Below the pieces are notes generated by a model that was not told where the DNA came from, made no database searches, and was given only the letters and a program-made list of their open reading frames with translations. A stretch of 36,747 bases of DNA from Deltaproteobacteria bacterium. Its GTDB lineage: Bacteria > Desulfobacterota > Desulfarculia > Adiutricales > Adiutricaceae. How positions within the stretch are numbered: position 1 is the stretch's first letter; each line of letters opens with the position of its first letter. Where the stretch lies: the NCBI GenBank assembly GCA_031276865.1, contig JAISMF010000053.1:1-36747 (forward strand), written 5' to 3'. The position numbers and the translations under genes are program-made. Positions 1 through 7,987 of the stretch are shown in pieces.

Positions 1-786
1 GTTCTTGCATCTCTCTCGGCATTGACATTGGTAGCATCCTTTTAAAAACTAATCATCTGGAAGACTCCCCCCATATTAAAACTATATTCCAATTATCGAA
101 AGATGTCAATATAAAACCATGTTTTTTCGAATGCACCCTTTTCAGGCGTCTCTGAAAACCCCGACGAACGGACGCCTTGAATGTCGACGACGCCCAGCTC
201 TTTAAGCGCCTCTAAGCCGCGAAAGCCCTTGGCGCTGAGCGATCCCGCCGGTGGACGCCGCATTATGGAATATAATATTATACAATATTAACTATAATTA
301 TCGATAAACTTATAATTTATATATTATTTATAATAAATAAATACTATAAATATAGAATTGAATGAACTTAAAAAAAAACCTCCGCGGCTGTCGCCAAAGC
401 CACGACCGCCCGGCCTTCCAGGGAGGAAGGGGCTTTAGGTCGAATTATAGTCCCCGGCGCCGGCCGATGGCGGGGGGGGCGCGTTTCCATCCGGGCGGAA
501 AAAAATCGAGGACGGCTCCGCGCGAGGGGCCGTTCCCCTGCTGACAATCACTCCGACGCTTTCCAGAAAAACCGCGGAAAAGCGCTCATGAAAATAGATG
601 AGCCCGCGCCCCGCCAACTGAAAGCCCAAGCGGACTTTTCCGAAGAAATTCTCCGGTCCCGTTTGAGCGGTCGACCGGCGAAGGGGGCCCTCTAATCCGA
701 CGCCGATAAAACCACCCGGACGCCCAGGCGGGAAAGCGGAAGCACGACAGGGCCCTCGTAAACGACGGCGGATGTTTTCCCGCCGG
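1..786. other. Left-end stretch with no secure gene
   Basis: I see no recognisable gene here. Positions 1-120 and about 264-360 are very AT-rich, while 121-262 and 361-786 are GC-rich, so the segment looks like a patchwork of decayed or intergenic DNA. Short open frames occur on both strands (for example 362-544 plus and 435-629 minus), but they overlap each other and match no family I know. A 56-codon minus-strand frame at 93-263 is listed separately. A minus-strand ATG at 28 preceded by an AAAAGG-like site could be the first codons of a gene leaving the left edge, but only nine codons are visible. Confidence 0.5.
93..263 (-). CDS. Possible short gene or gene fragment, unrecognised
   Basis: A 56-codon open frame begins at an ATG (263) and stops at a TAA (93-95). 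Its start coincides with a sharp change from AT-rich DNA (above 264) to GC-rich DNA, and its right-hand two thirds have the GC-rich codon style of the core genes. The peptide contains the segment GLEALKELGVVDIQGV and ends FEKTWFYIDIFR, which has the look of a broken transposase tail, but I cannot assign a family. No Shine-Dalgarno site is visible and the upstream DNA is AT-only, so it may be a truncated remnant cut at 263 rather than a translated gene. The call is weak. Confidence 0.2.
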   Translation of the reverse strand: MRRPPAGSLSAKGFRGLEALKELGVVDIQGVRSSGFSETPEKGAFEKTWFYIDIFR

Positions 787-1389
787 CTAGAACGCTCCCA
801 GGCCCTGCCGGAGGATCACCGGGTCGTCGTCCACCAGGGAGACCACGGTGGAGGGTTTTCCCGGCACCGGGCCCCCGTCTATGACCACGTCCACGCTCCC
901 TTTGAAGAGCTCCTCGATTTCCACGGGGGAGGGGGTCGAATCGTCCTCGCGGCCGGGAAGGGTGGCCGAGGTGCTGATGATGGGGCTTCCCAGGGCCTTC
1001 ACCAGGGCGATGGGGATGTTGTGGTTGGGAACCCTGAGCCCGCACTCGTGACGCTTGGAGAGCATGATCTGGGGAACCAGCTTGGTTCCGGGTAGGACCA
1101 CCGTGAAGGGTCCGGGGAGTATCCTCCGCATGGTGCGGTAGGCGAAGTCGGAGACTATCGCGTATTCGGATATGTGGGTGAGGTCCGCGCAGATGAAGCT
1201 GAAAGGGCTTTTAGGGCTTCTCTGCTTCACGCGGTAGAGTTTTTCGATGGACTTCTTTTTGCGCAGATCGCAGCCGATCCCGTACTGCGTGTCCGTGGGG
1301 TAGGCTATCACGGCGCCGTCCGCGAGCATGGAGGCGAGCTTCACCAGATGCCTTCCCTGGGGAAAATCAGGGTTCACGTTGATAATCAA
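787..1389 (-). CDS. yciO: YciO-type threonylcarbamoyl-AMP synthase family protein
   Basis: This 200-residue protein belongs to the YrdC/YciO/Sua5 family, cytosolic enzymes and homologues that make threonylcarbamoyl-adenylate from threonine, bicarbonate and ATP for the t6A modification of ANN-decoding tRNAs. It shows the hallmark PTDTQYGIGCD near residues 31-41, a basic KxxxLYRVKQR stretch near 48-57, a KRHECGLRVP segment near 112-121 and a STSATLPG motif near 138-145. Length and sequence are those of the short YciO branch, which lacks the Sua5 C-terminal domain; YciO itself has weaker or uncertain activity, so the exact reaction is not assured. The start is a TTG preceded by AAAGAG. It lies 124 nt downstream of the diguanylate cyclase gene on the same strand and could be cotranscribed with it. 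Confidence 0.9.
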   Translation of the reverse strand: MIINVNPDFPQGRHLVKLASMLADGAVIAYPTDTQYGIGCDLRKKKSIEKLYRVKQRSPKSPFSFICADLTHISEYAIVSDFAYRTMRRILPGPFTVVLPGTKLVPQIMLSKRHECGLRVPNHNIPIALVKALGSPIISTSATLPGREDDSTPSPVEIEELFKGSVDVVIDGGPVPGKPSTVVSLVDDDPVILRQGLGAF

Positions 1390-1513
1390 GTTGCCAAATT
1401 CTCTTTATTTCATAAAATTCGAAGGCGGATAAAACCGCCCCGGCCGGGCCTTCCCTTTAAGGGCTCTCAGGAGCGCTCCACGCCCGGCTGACACGCTCCC
1501 CGCGAAGCCTCCT

Positions 1514-2728
1514 CTAAGAAAGAGGCTCCTCGAGTAAAACGCGGTTGCGCCCCGAGGCCTTGGCCCGGTACAGGGCCTGGTCGGCCCGCTCGATGAAGTC
1601 GATTAGCTCTTCCCCGGGTCGATAGCGGGACACTCCGCCGGAAATGGTCACCGGAACGGAGTTCCCCCGCACCTTCACCTCCGTGGCCTCCACCTTCCGG
1701 CGCACCGTCTCGGCCAGCTCGGCCACCTCCTCGATGGCTTTCCCCCGGGTCAGGAGGATGAACTCCTCGCCTCCGTAACGCACGGGCAGGCAGTCGTCGT
1801 GGGAATGGACCAAAAGGATCTTGGCGCAGAGGATTAAAACCTTGTCGCCTATGGGATGCCCGAAGTTATCGTTAATGGCCTTGAAGTGATCGAGATCGAA
1901 GATGGCGATGCAGATGAGGGGGTCGTCTTCGGACTCCTGAAGCATCTGCTGGAACCGGACGGAGAAGTACCGGCGGTTGTAAAGCTGGGTGAGCTCGTCC
2001 ATGTTGGCGAGGCGGGTCTGGTCGCGCAACTCCGAGGTGAGCGTGGCGATGATCTTGTTGGTGCTGAGGATGTGATCGGCTAGATCGGACTGGTCGTTTA
2101 AAGCGTACTTCGTCTCCTCTAAAAGACTGCTCAGCATGGCCTGGATGGAGTCGCCCGTCGCCCCCTGGCTGTTGATCTGGGCGACGGATTCGCTCAGGAT
2201 CTGGCGGTAGTGGCCGGTGGAGTTCAGGGTCTTATTTAGATTTTTCCCCAAATCCTGGGAGACGGTTTCGAATTTCCGGCTCACGGAGGAAAGCTGCTTG
2301 TTCCTCTCCTCGGAGTAGTCGTAGATCTCCCGGTAAAGCCGCTCGGAGAGCTCGGGGGTGAAGAGGACCCGCTCTTGGAGGTACTTGTCCAGCTTTTGTT
2401 TGAGATAGGCGTTCTGGCCATCGAAATAGTCGAAAAAGATGCGGTAGTTGTAGGGAGTCAGGGGGACGCGCTGCTTCGCCATGAAGGGCAGGAGCCTTTT
2501 AGCCTTCTGGTAGGAGGACTCCATCAGGCTGTTGAACTCCTCGAGTTTTTCCCCGCTGGGGAGTTCCGCCTCTTTTTTCGGTGCTGTGATCGGTTCCACT
2601 ATTGTTACGACCCGAAGGCGTCTCCGGCCGCCTCGGGGCGGCGCCGGAAAGACAAACGTATTTTGAATCGGCTGAAAACGCTTAAAAAGATGTTGTAGGG
2701 GGAGTCGGCCGGAACGGGGCCGAGACAA
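1514..2728 (-). CDS. GGDEF diguanylate cyclase
   Basis: The C-terminal half is a GGDEF domain that would condense two GTP to cyclic di-GMP. It has the entry motif MDELTQLYNRRYF near residue 242, the FDLDHFKAINDNFGH metal/substrate segment near 275 and an intact RYGGEEF active-site loop near 321. The inhibitory I-site (RxxD five residues before GGEEF) is absent: the equivalent residues are HDDCLPV, so feedback inhibition at that site is not expected. The N-terminal part (about 65-240) is soluble and helical with a PLTPYNYRIFFDYFDGQN segment typical of a cytosolic sensor-like region seen ahead of some GGDEF domains; no membrane segment is visible. The longest frame starts at a TTG at 2728, but its first 43 residues look non-coding; a GTG at 2599 would give 361 residues. 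Confidence 0.88.
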   Translation of the reverse strand: MSRPRSGRLPLQHLFKRFQPIQNTFVFPAPPRGGRRRLRVVTIVEPITAPKKEAELPSGEKLEEFNSLMESSYQKAKRLLPFMAKQRVPLTPYNYRIFFDYFDGQNAYLKQKLDKYLQERVLFTPELSERLYREIYDYSEERNKQLSSVSRKFETVSQDLGKNLNKTLNSTGHYRQILSESVAQINSQGATGDSIQAMLSSLLEETKYALNDQSDLADHILSTNKIIATLTSELRDQTRLANMDELTQLYNRRYFSVRFQQMLQESEDDPLICIAIFDLDHFKAINDNFGHPIGDKVLILCAKILLVHSHDDCLPVRYGGEEFILLTRGKAIEEVAELAETVRRKVEATEVKVRGNSVPVTISGGVSRYRPGEELIDFIERADQALYRAKASGRNRVLLEEPLS

Positions 2729-3180
2729 AAACGCGTCCGGCCAGGGGGCCGGGCCGCCCCCGAAGGGGGCGGCGGGAGAACGGGGGCCGGAAAACGGAGA
2801 AGGCCTCCTTATCGGGGAAACGGGCCGGGAGCCGGGAAAAGCTGAAGCGAGCTCCGTCCCGAATCCGCCCTGGGCCTACCGGCGCCGCCGCGGAGGCGAG
2901 CCGGAGGGCGGCGGCGCGTTTTTTACGCGGTTAAAAATATTTCCGGGGAAAAACACCCCTGAAATCCGCCGTCCCGAACATCTCATGCCTACGCGCACCC
3001 ATAATATACATCCGGGGCTTAAAAGTCCAGACCTTAAGACGCGGCCGCTTTAGGCGGGCCTTTCCCCGGGGGGCCGCCGCCCCCGGGAGGATCCTTGGGG
3101 TATCCGTTTTAAATGCGGGGGATCCGTTTTAAATGCGGGCGGCCGGAAAAATCCCCCCGCCCCCTGCTTCGGGGGGGACG
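2729..3180. other. Gene-free interval between nrdR terminator and cyclase gene
   Basis: No gene is supported here. The DNA is mostly GC-rich with long C and G runs. It should contain the promoter of the cyclase gene, but I cannot point to a convincing one. A 20-bp tandem duplication at 3101-3140 is the only ordered element and is listed separately. Confidence 0.5.
3101..3140. repeat. 20-bp tandem repeat, two copies
   Basis: Two adjacent 20-bp units (3101-3120 and 3121-3140) share an identical 18-bp core, atccgttttaaatgcggg, differing only at the first and last base. The unit centres on TTTTAAA inside GC-rich DNA. It lies between the nrdR terminator and the cyclase gene, so it could be a duplicated protein-binding site or just a short duplication. 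Confidence 0.8.
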
Positions 3181-3220
3181 AAAAAAAGAGGCCTCCGGAG
3201 AAAAAGACTCCGAAGACCTC
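3181..3220 (-). terminator. Rho-independent terminator of nrdR
   Basis: Read on the minus strand, a 13-bp stem (arms 3208-3220 and 3188-3200, all paired when two G-U pairs are allowed) with a 7-nt U-rich loop is followed directly by seven U residues (plus-strand A run 3181-3187). It lies about 95 nt past the nrdR stop codon. A second short hairpin with a T7 tail facing the plus strand sits at 3240-3265, but nothing upstream on that strand needs it. Confidence 0.85.
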
Positions 3221-3313
3221 CCTTTTTAGGTTTTTCGAACCCGGCCGCCACGCCGGGGTTTTTTTCCGGACGCCAGCTCCGCCGAAGCGTCCGGGTCCGG
3301 AAAAGAGGCTTTC

Positions 3314-3796
3314 CTACTTGGAGCGGGCCTTCCCGCTTCCGTGGGACTCCTCCTTGGCCTCCCGGGCCTCCCGCTCGAAGTCGTCCACGAGGTTGAAGTT
3401 CTTGTAGACGCTGGCGAAGCGGATGTAGGCCACGAGGTCGGTGTTCTTGAGGAAGTCCATCACCCTCTCGCCCAGCTCGGAGGTGGAGACCTCCTTGTAG
3501 TTGCTGTCCTGGAGGCGCCTCTCGGTCTCCTCGATGAAGGTGTCGATGGTGGCGATGGCCACGGGCCGCTTCTGGGTGGCCATCATGATGCCTCTCTTGA
3601 GCTTGTCGCGGTTGTAGATCTCCCGCCGGCCGTCGCGCTTGATGAGGATGGGGGTCTGCTCCTCCACCTTCTCGTAGGTGGTGAAGCGGTTGTTGCACGC
3701 CGGGCAGAGCCTGCGCCTGCGCACCGCCGAGCCTTCCCGGCTGACCCTGGAGTCCAGCACCTTGTTGTTCAAACTACCGCAAAAAGGGCACTTCAT
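3314..3796 (-). CDS. nrdR: Transcriptional repressor NrdR
   Basis: NrdR represses ribonucleotide reductase genes in response to ATP/dATP. The 160-residue protein begins with the family's zinc ribbon (C3, C6, C31, C34, in MKCPFCGS and LCPACNNRF, followed by RFTTYE) and continues with an ATP-cone domain from about residue 48 to 138 (ILIKRDGRREIYNRDKL and VAYIRFASVYKNF). Length is slightly above the usual 150-155 because of a basic, probably disordered tail. The ATG is well placed behind AAGGAG with 8-nt spacing. No ribonucleotide reductase gene and no NrdR box is visible in the window. A terminator follows at 3181-3220, so it is probably a single-gene unit. Confidence 0.97.
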   Translation of the reverse strand: MKCPFCGSLNNKVLDSRVSREGSAVRRRRLCPACNNRFTTYEKVEEQTPILIKRDGRREIYNRDKLKRGIMMATQKRPVAIATIDTFIEETERRLQDSNYKEVSTSELGERVMDFLKNTDLVAYIRFASVYKNFNLVDDFEREAREAKEESHGSGKARSK

Positions 3797-4907
3797 TTGT
3801 ATTCTCCTTGTTAAATAATATTTCGACCCTTCAGGGTCATTTCTGGGAATTCCGCGGATGAGTAAAATTCGGAAAGGCGCTTTTTCCGGCGAAGCGCCGG
3901 AGGGGAAGAGCCCGGATTAAAAACTCCGCCTGCGGTGGTAGAGCTCAAAAATAGCACGGATACTACTTTTTGTATACCACTTTTTGTGTAAAGGCGAAAT
4001 CACACCTCCCGGTGTGTCGATCCGGAAAGAGGGCCGGGGCTCTCCGCTCACGGCTGGCGGAATGGCGGGGAGTCCCTGATCTGACGTCCGGGGGAAAAAT
4101 CAGGAGGATATCCCGCGTTTTCCTTCCTTCCGGACTTCCAAACACCAGGTTCGCGGTCTAAAAGGCGGGCCCGGGCCCGATGAAAAAGTCGCTCTATGTG
4201 CCTTGTTTCAAATTATACATAATTAATTTAATAGTGCAACTATTTTTTTTGCCTATTTCCCTTTAGTATCAATTTTTTTTGCTGTCTTACCAAAATTAAT
4301 CCTTTAGGAGTATTTTTCCTTAGAGAATCTCATAAATACTACACTTTTCTTGATACGCAGGTTAAATTCGCCCTTTGTTTTACAATATTTTTAACCCAGA
4401 AATTATATCTAATTATTATAAATATACATTAATTCAGCCAAAATAGACGCCCCGCTTTTTCTGTTTTTTTTTTTTCCAGGCGAAAAAAATTTTTTTCCGT
4501 CTTTTTTTTCGCCCGGGGGAAAATTCATCGCCCAATTTTCCGGTCCCCCTCGCTTTTCACCCGCTTTTTCGGGGCTTTTCGGCGCTTTTCCCCGGCTTTA
4601 AGGCGCCTTTTCCTCTTCGGGGTCTCTTCCCCGTCGCGCCGGAGCCCCCGAGGTCGGCTCCGGAAAGTCGCCTTCGGCCCCCCAAAGCCCCTCCCCTTTC
4701 CCCGCCTCCTCTTTTCCACTTGAAAAAAGCCGGAGATTGTGGGATTTTTTAAACGTCAACGACTTTTTCACGGAAAAGGACGCCTTTTCCGGCCGCGGAA
4801 GCCAACCGTTTCCGGCTTCCCAAGAGGCCTCTTCCGGCCGCCCGGGGAGGTCTTTTCAGTCTTCCGGGGCGGCCTGAACGAGGGGGATGGGGATTTAGGG
4901 AGAGCTT
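3797..4907. other. Gene-free interval between divergent nrdR and ribD
   Basis: This 1.1-kb stretch separates divergent genes and should hold both promoters. Positions about 4190-4450 are strongly AT-rich, and 4450-4740 are rich in T and C runs on the plus strand. An 11-bp inverted repeat at 4479-4489/4503-4513 (GGCGAAAAAAA against its complement) lies within the poly-T zone. I looked for an FMN riboswitch ahead of ribD and did not find its conserved segments. Frames at 3963-4161, 4525-4719 and 4739-5890 look like chance open frames; the last is a shadow of ribD. Confidence 0.5.
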
Positions 4908-6095
4908 ATGGAGAATTTCACCGAGAGACAGACCTTTTTCATGAAAGAGGCTTTGCGGCTCGCCCGCCGCGGCTGGGGCATGGTCTCCCCCAACCCCATG
5001 GTGGGGGCTGTCCTGGTGAAGAGGGGCAAGGTCATAGCCGAGGGCTGGCACACGGGTCCCGGAAACCAGCACGCCGAGGCTGCGGCCTTGAGCGCCGCCG
5101 GCGCCAAGGCGGAGAACGCCGAGCTTTACGTCAATTTGGAACCCTGCGCCCACGAGGGACGCACCCCTCCCTGCGTGGAGGCCATCATCAAGGCCGGCGT
5201 CTCCAAGGTCTACTACTCCATCCCCGATCCCAATCCCGTGGCCTCCGGAGGCCGAAAAATTCTGGAAGAGGCGGGGATCGAAACCCGGGGGGGGCTCTTG
5301 GAAGACGAGGCCTTCGAGCTCAACCAGTTCTACATCAAGCACACCCTGACCGGGATTCCCTTCGTCATCCTCAAGACGGCCGCGAGCCTGGACGGAAAGA
5401 TCGCCACCGCCTCGGGGGACTCCCGCTGGATAAGCTCCAAAGTCGCCCGCAACTTCGGGCATCATTTAAGGAGCGGCGTGGACGCGATTTTAATCGGACG
5501 CACCACCGCCGCCAACGACGACCCCGAACTCTCGGCTCGGCCCTTCGGCAAGCGCAAGATGCACAGCCAGCCCCGCCGGGTGGTTCTGGACCCGTCTTTG
5601 AAGCTTCCCTTGTCTTTGAAACTCTTCAATCCGGATTTCGGCGGTCCCACCATCGTCTTCGCCTCCCCGGAGGCGCCCGAGGACAAGGCGCGGAAGCTCA
5701 AGTCCCTGGGCCACAAGCTTTTCCGCGTCCCCCGGGGCCCGGGCGGCCTTTTGCGCCTGGGCGAGGCCCTGACCCGCCTGGGACGCCTGGGCGCGCAAAG
5801 CGTCTTAATCGAGCCTGGCGCCACCCTCGCGGCCTCGGCCTTGATAGAGGAGAAGGTCGTCGATCTCGCGCACATCTTCATCGCCCCTAAATTCCTGGGC
5901 GGCCAGGACTCCCCCTCCATGGTCGGCGGGGCGGGGGCGCCCAGCCTCACCCTCGCCCCCGAGCAGGAGATTCTGAAACTGGGGCGCAAGGGTCCGGATC
6001 TGCACCTGACGGTGCGGCCCGTCACCGCCTGGCGGGCGGTGGTGCTCCGGGACGGAAGCTACGGCGCCCCCACGGACAAGGTGGAGCTCAAATAA
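4908..6095 (+). CDS. ribD: Bifunctional riboflavin deaminase-reductase RibD
   Basis: RibD carries out the second and third steps of riboflavin synthesis: deamination of the diaminopyrimidine made from GTP, then NADPH-dependent reduction of the ribose side chain. The 395-residue protein has the N-terminal zinc deaminase with H55-A56-E57 and the paired cysteines C80 and C89 in LEPCAHEGRTPPC, plus SPNPMVGAV near residues 27-35. The reductase domain starts near residue 150 with LKTAASLDGKIATASGDSRWIS and includes the IGRTTAANDDPEL segment. The ATG is preceded by GGGAG at suitable spacing. It overlaps the start of ribE by one base (TAATG), indicating translational coupling. ribBA and ribH are not in the window, and no FMN riboswitch is visible upstream. 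Confidence 0.97.
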   Translation: MENFTERQTFFMKEALRLARRGWGMVSPNPMVGAVLVKRGKVIAEGWHTGPGNQHAEAAALSAAGAKAENAELYVNLEPCAHEGRTPPCVEAIIKAGVSKVYYSIPDPNPVASGGRKILEEAGIETRGGLLEDEAFELNQFYIKHTLTGIPFVILKTAASLDGKIATASGDSRWISSKVARNFGHHLRSGVDAILIGRTTAANDDPELSARPFGKRKMHSQPRRVVLDPSLKLPLSLKLFNPDFGGPTIVFASPEAPEDKARKLKSLGHKLFRVPRGPGGLLRLGEALTRLGRLGAQSVLIEPGATLAASALIEEKVVDLAHIFIAPKFLGGQDSPSMVGGAGAPSLTLAPEQEILKLGRKGPDLHLTVRPVTAWRAVVLRDGSYGAPTDKVELK

Positions 6096-6760
6096 TGTTC
6101 ACGGGCCTGATTTTGGGAACGGGACTGATCGCCGGACGCTCCCCCGCCTTAGGGGGATCCGTTTTAACGATCCGCCCCTCTTTCGCCTGGGACTCGCCCC
6201 TGTCCGGAGGCGAGAGCGTCTCGGTTTCCGGAGTCTGCCTCACGGTAGCGCGGGTCCTTTCCGCCGGCGCCTTCGAGGCCTACGCCTCGCAAGAGACCCT
6301 CTCCCGCTCCACCTTGAGCGCGGCCGGGGTGGTCAATTTGGAAAGGGCCCTCAGGCTGGGCGACCGCCTGGGGGGCCATATCGTCTCCGGACACGTGGAC
6401 CAGGCGGCCGTCTTGGCCTCCAGGACTCCCAAAGGGGAGAGCCTGGAGCTCTTCTTCTCCCACCCCCCGGAACTGGGCCGCCACATCGTTTCCAAGGGCT
6501 CCGTCGCCCTGGACGGGGTGAGTCTCACGGTGAACGAGAAAAGATCCGGCTCCTTTTCGGTGAACGTCATACCCGAGACCCTGAAACGCACGACTTTGTC
6601 CTCCTTGAAAACCTCCGACAGGGTGAATCTGGAAACCGACATCCTGGGAAAACACGTGGAGAGCCTCCTCCTCTTCCACCTAGGATCCGCGGAGTCCGGA
6701 GACGGCGGAAGGAAGACGGGAGGGCTCACTTTGGAAAAGCTCGTCCTCGAGGGCTTCTAA
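6095..6760 (+). CDS. ribE: Riboflavin synthase alpha subunit
   Basis: Riboflavin synthase dismutates two lumazine molecules to riboflavin. The 221-residue protein has the usual two tandem lumazine-binding barrels: repeat one begins MFTGLI and carries SVSGVCLTV near residues 43-51, repeat two begins GGHIVSGHVD near 93 and carries SVALDGVSLTVNE near 136. The tail is a little longer than usual and ends TLEKLVLEGF. The ATG overlaps the ribD stop, so the two form one coupled operon, closed by a strong terminator at 6880-6921. The name ribE follows one convention; others call the gene ribC or ribB. Confidence 0.96.
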   Translation: MFTGLILGTGLIAGRSPALGGSVLTIRPSFAWDSPLSGGESVSVSGVCLTVARVLSAGAFEAYASQETLSRSTLSAAGVVNLERALRLGDRLGGHIVSGHVDQAAVLASRTPKGESLELFFSHPPELGRHIVSKGSVALDGVSLTVNEKRSGSFSVNVIPETLKRTTLSSLKTSDRVNLETDILGKHVESLLLFHLGSAESGDGGRKTGGLTLEKLVLEGF

Positions 6761-6879
6761 CCCGACGGCCTCCAACCAGGGGGGACGCCTAAACCGCCCA
6801 GGACGCCTTCAAAGCCGTTAGACTCCCGAAAAGCGGCCTTATCCCGAAACTAAAAACAGCCGCCTTCCAAAAACTGGAA

Positions 6880-6921
6880 AAGCGGGCGGACCTAAATTAG
6901 GTCCGCCCGCTTCCTTCTTTT
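6880..6921 (+). terminator. Terminator of the ribD-ribE operon
   Basis: Two perfectly complementary 16-nt arms (6880-6895 and 6897-6912) around a single central base form a long GC-rich hairpin, followed by a T-rich tail (ccttctttt, 6913-6921). It lies 120 nt downstream of the ribE stop. Confidence 0.85.
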
Positions 6922-7117
6922 GGGGGGCTTAAGTTTTCGCGGGCTTTACGAATATTTTCCGCCGGAGCGGAGGAGATTTCATCGGCTCCAAACGTTCCGT
7001 CCGTCCACGAGCTGGCCGCGGCCGCCACGCGCGTCTAAATTTTTAGGGGGATTGAATTAAGGGAGGGGATTTCCGGAAGGCCGGGGGCTTTCCCGAAATC
7101 TTAGAAGTAGGCAGTCA

Positions 7118-7229
7118 ACGGGCCTCGCTCGCGCGAGGCCCGTCAACATCTACCAACGTAAAGAGGTAAGAGTTTGAATCGGGTGAGAAATTTTAACCGC
7201 CAGGGTGGTTATGCGTTGATGGGATCAAC
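7118..7229. other. Cluster of three hairpins, possible structured RNA or element
   Basis: Three inverted repeats follow one another: an 11-bp perfect stem at 7118-7128/7133-7143 with loop TCGC, an 8-bp stem (one G-U pair) at 7194-7201/7204-7211, and a 6-bp stem with GGG loop at 7215-7220/7224-7229. The base composition is balanced, unlike the GC-rich flanks. I cannot match it to tmRNA, SRP RNA, RNase P RNA, 6S RNA or a known riboswitch. A remnant of a mobile element is the main alternative. Confidence 0.35.
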
Positions 7230-7578
7230 TAGTAGGCGGGATGATTAGGCAGATGTGGGATTTGCGTGGTAGATTGGGTTTCCCCGTGCCTGTCCCTGGC
7301 TCCAGTGACTAGACTAAAAAGCAATAAACGTGCCATCTTTCCCAGAAAAAGGTCGGCGGTCTCACGAAATCCGCCGAAAAACCTCTCTTTTCCTTTCAAA
7401 GCCCTTAAATGCTGGATTTTCCCGCCGGAAAAAATTCCGCCCCCTCCCCCCCCGCCCGACTCGCTCCCGAGGCGCGACCGCGGAAAAGCGCCCGGTAAAC
7501 TGAAAATTTGGCGGGAAAGTTGGCGGCTAAACGCCAAGTACGCGAACTAAGTTGGCGCCAATTTTCGCGGATAAAGCG

Positions 7579-7641
7579 CCCGCCGCCGGAAAAAATTTCC
7601 CCGCCGCCGGAGAAGATTCACCCGCCGCCGGAGGATGTTTA
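7579..7641. repeat. Three 21-bp tandem repeats
   Basis: Units at 7579-7599, 7600-7620 and 7621-7641 all begin CCCGCCGCCGGA and diverge in the second half. In the plus-strand frame of an 84-codon open frame (7508-7762) they read PPPEKIS, PPPEKIH, PPPEDVY. Most differences change the amino acid, so protein-level selection is not evident. The open frame itself runs through the minus-strand terminator hairpin at 7682-7710 and is probably not a gene. Confidence 0.7.
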
Positions 7642-7675
7642 CCCGGCCCGAAGAAAAAGACGCCTAAACGAAGCG

Positions 7676-7710
7676 AAAAAAAGCCACCCTAACTGGAGTT
7701 TAGGGTGGCT
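7676..7710 (-). terminator. Minus-strand rho-independent terminator
   Basis: Read on the minus strand, a perfect 11-bp stem (arms 7700-7710 and 7682-7692) with a 7-nt loop is followed by a run of U (plus-strand A run 7676-7682). It is a textbook terminator, yet no convincing protein gene precedes it on this strand; the candidate transcript is described separately. Confidence 0.75.
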
Positions 7711-7977
7711 CAACACGCGCACAAAGAACAAAGGAGTGGTAAGACGAATTAAAAAAACTTGAAGAAACGCTTTGGTTTCAGCGTCCCTTTGAGTTTTTTT
7801 TGGACGGCAATCTGCCAACGTTTGGGAGAGTTGAATGAGGACTGGAAAAAACACCGCCAGGATGGCGCGCGGGAAAAAACGGAGGAATGAAGAGGAGGGA
7901 GCGAAGAGGAGGTTTAAGGAACGTGGCAGAGGCGGGTGCTGACACCGCCTGTGGATGGTCCTGGCTTCCAGTATGCG
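7676..7977 (-). ncRNA. Candidate sigma-54-dependent small RNA
   Basis: This is an inferred transcript of about 300 nt between a sigma-54-like promoter (7988-8004) and a strong terminator (7676-7710). Near its 5' end a hairpin with an AGGCGGTG / CACCCGCCT stem (one bulge) can form. The middle is a pyrimidine tract (about 7878-7914) with several CCTCC or CCTCCTC motifs complementary to Shine-Dalgarno sequences, a feature of known anti-SD small RNAs. A 67-codon frame (7778-7981) covers much of it but would start at or before the predicted 5' end, with no ribosome site, and its product is unrecognised. The transcript is unproven. Confidence 0.3.
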
Positions 7978-7987
7978 GCATATATTG

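Noticed and set aside
1..37. Possible start of a minus-strand gene (MLPMSMPREMQE) leaving the left edge
   Set aside because: Only about a dozen codons are visible; an AAAAGG-like site is present but cannot carry the call.
3..155. Plus-strand open frame running in from the left edge, with a LGIDIGS-like segment
   Set aside because: Only 50 codons, in mixed-composition DNA, overlapping a minus-strand frame; the motif alone is too short to call an ASKHA-type ATPase.
362..544. 60-codon frame whose first codons resemble those of the exported protein at 18086
   Set aside because: Similarity ends after about eight residues (MNxKKNLR) and reflects an A-rich start; the rest is low-complexity.
4740..4907. 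FMN riboswitch ahead of ribD
   Set aside because: The conserved RFN-element blocks are not present in this interval.
4739..5890. 383-codon open frame on plus overlapping ribD
   Set aside because: Arg/Gly/Pro-rich shadow in another frame of a clearly identified gene.
7141..7190. tRNA-like T-loop (gtttgaatcgg)
   Set aside because: No acceptor stem, anticodon arm or D arm can be drawn around it.
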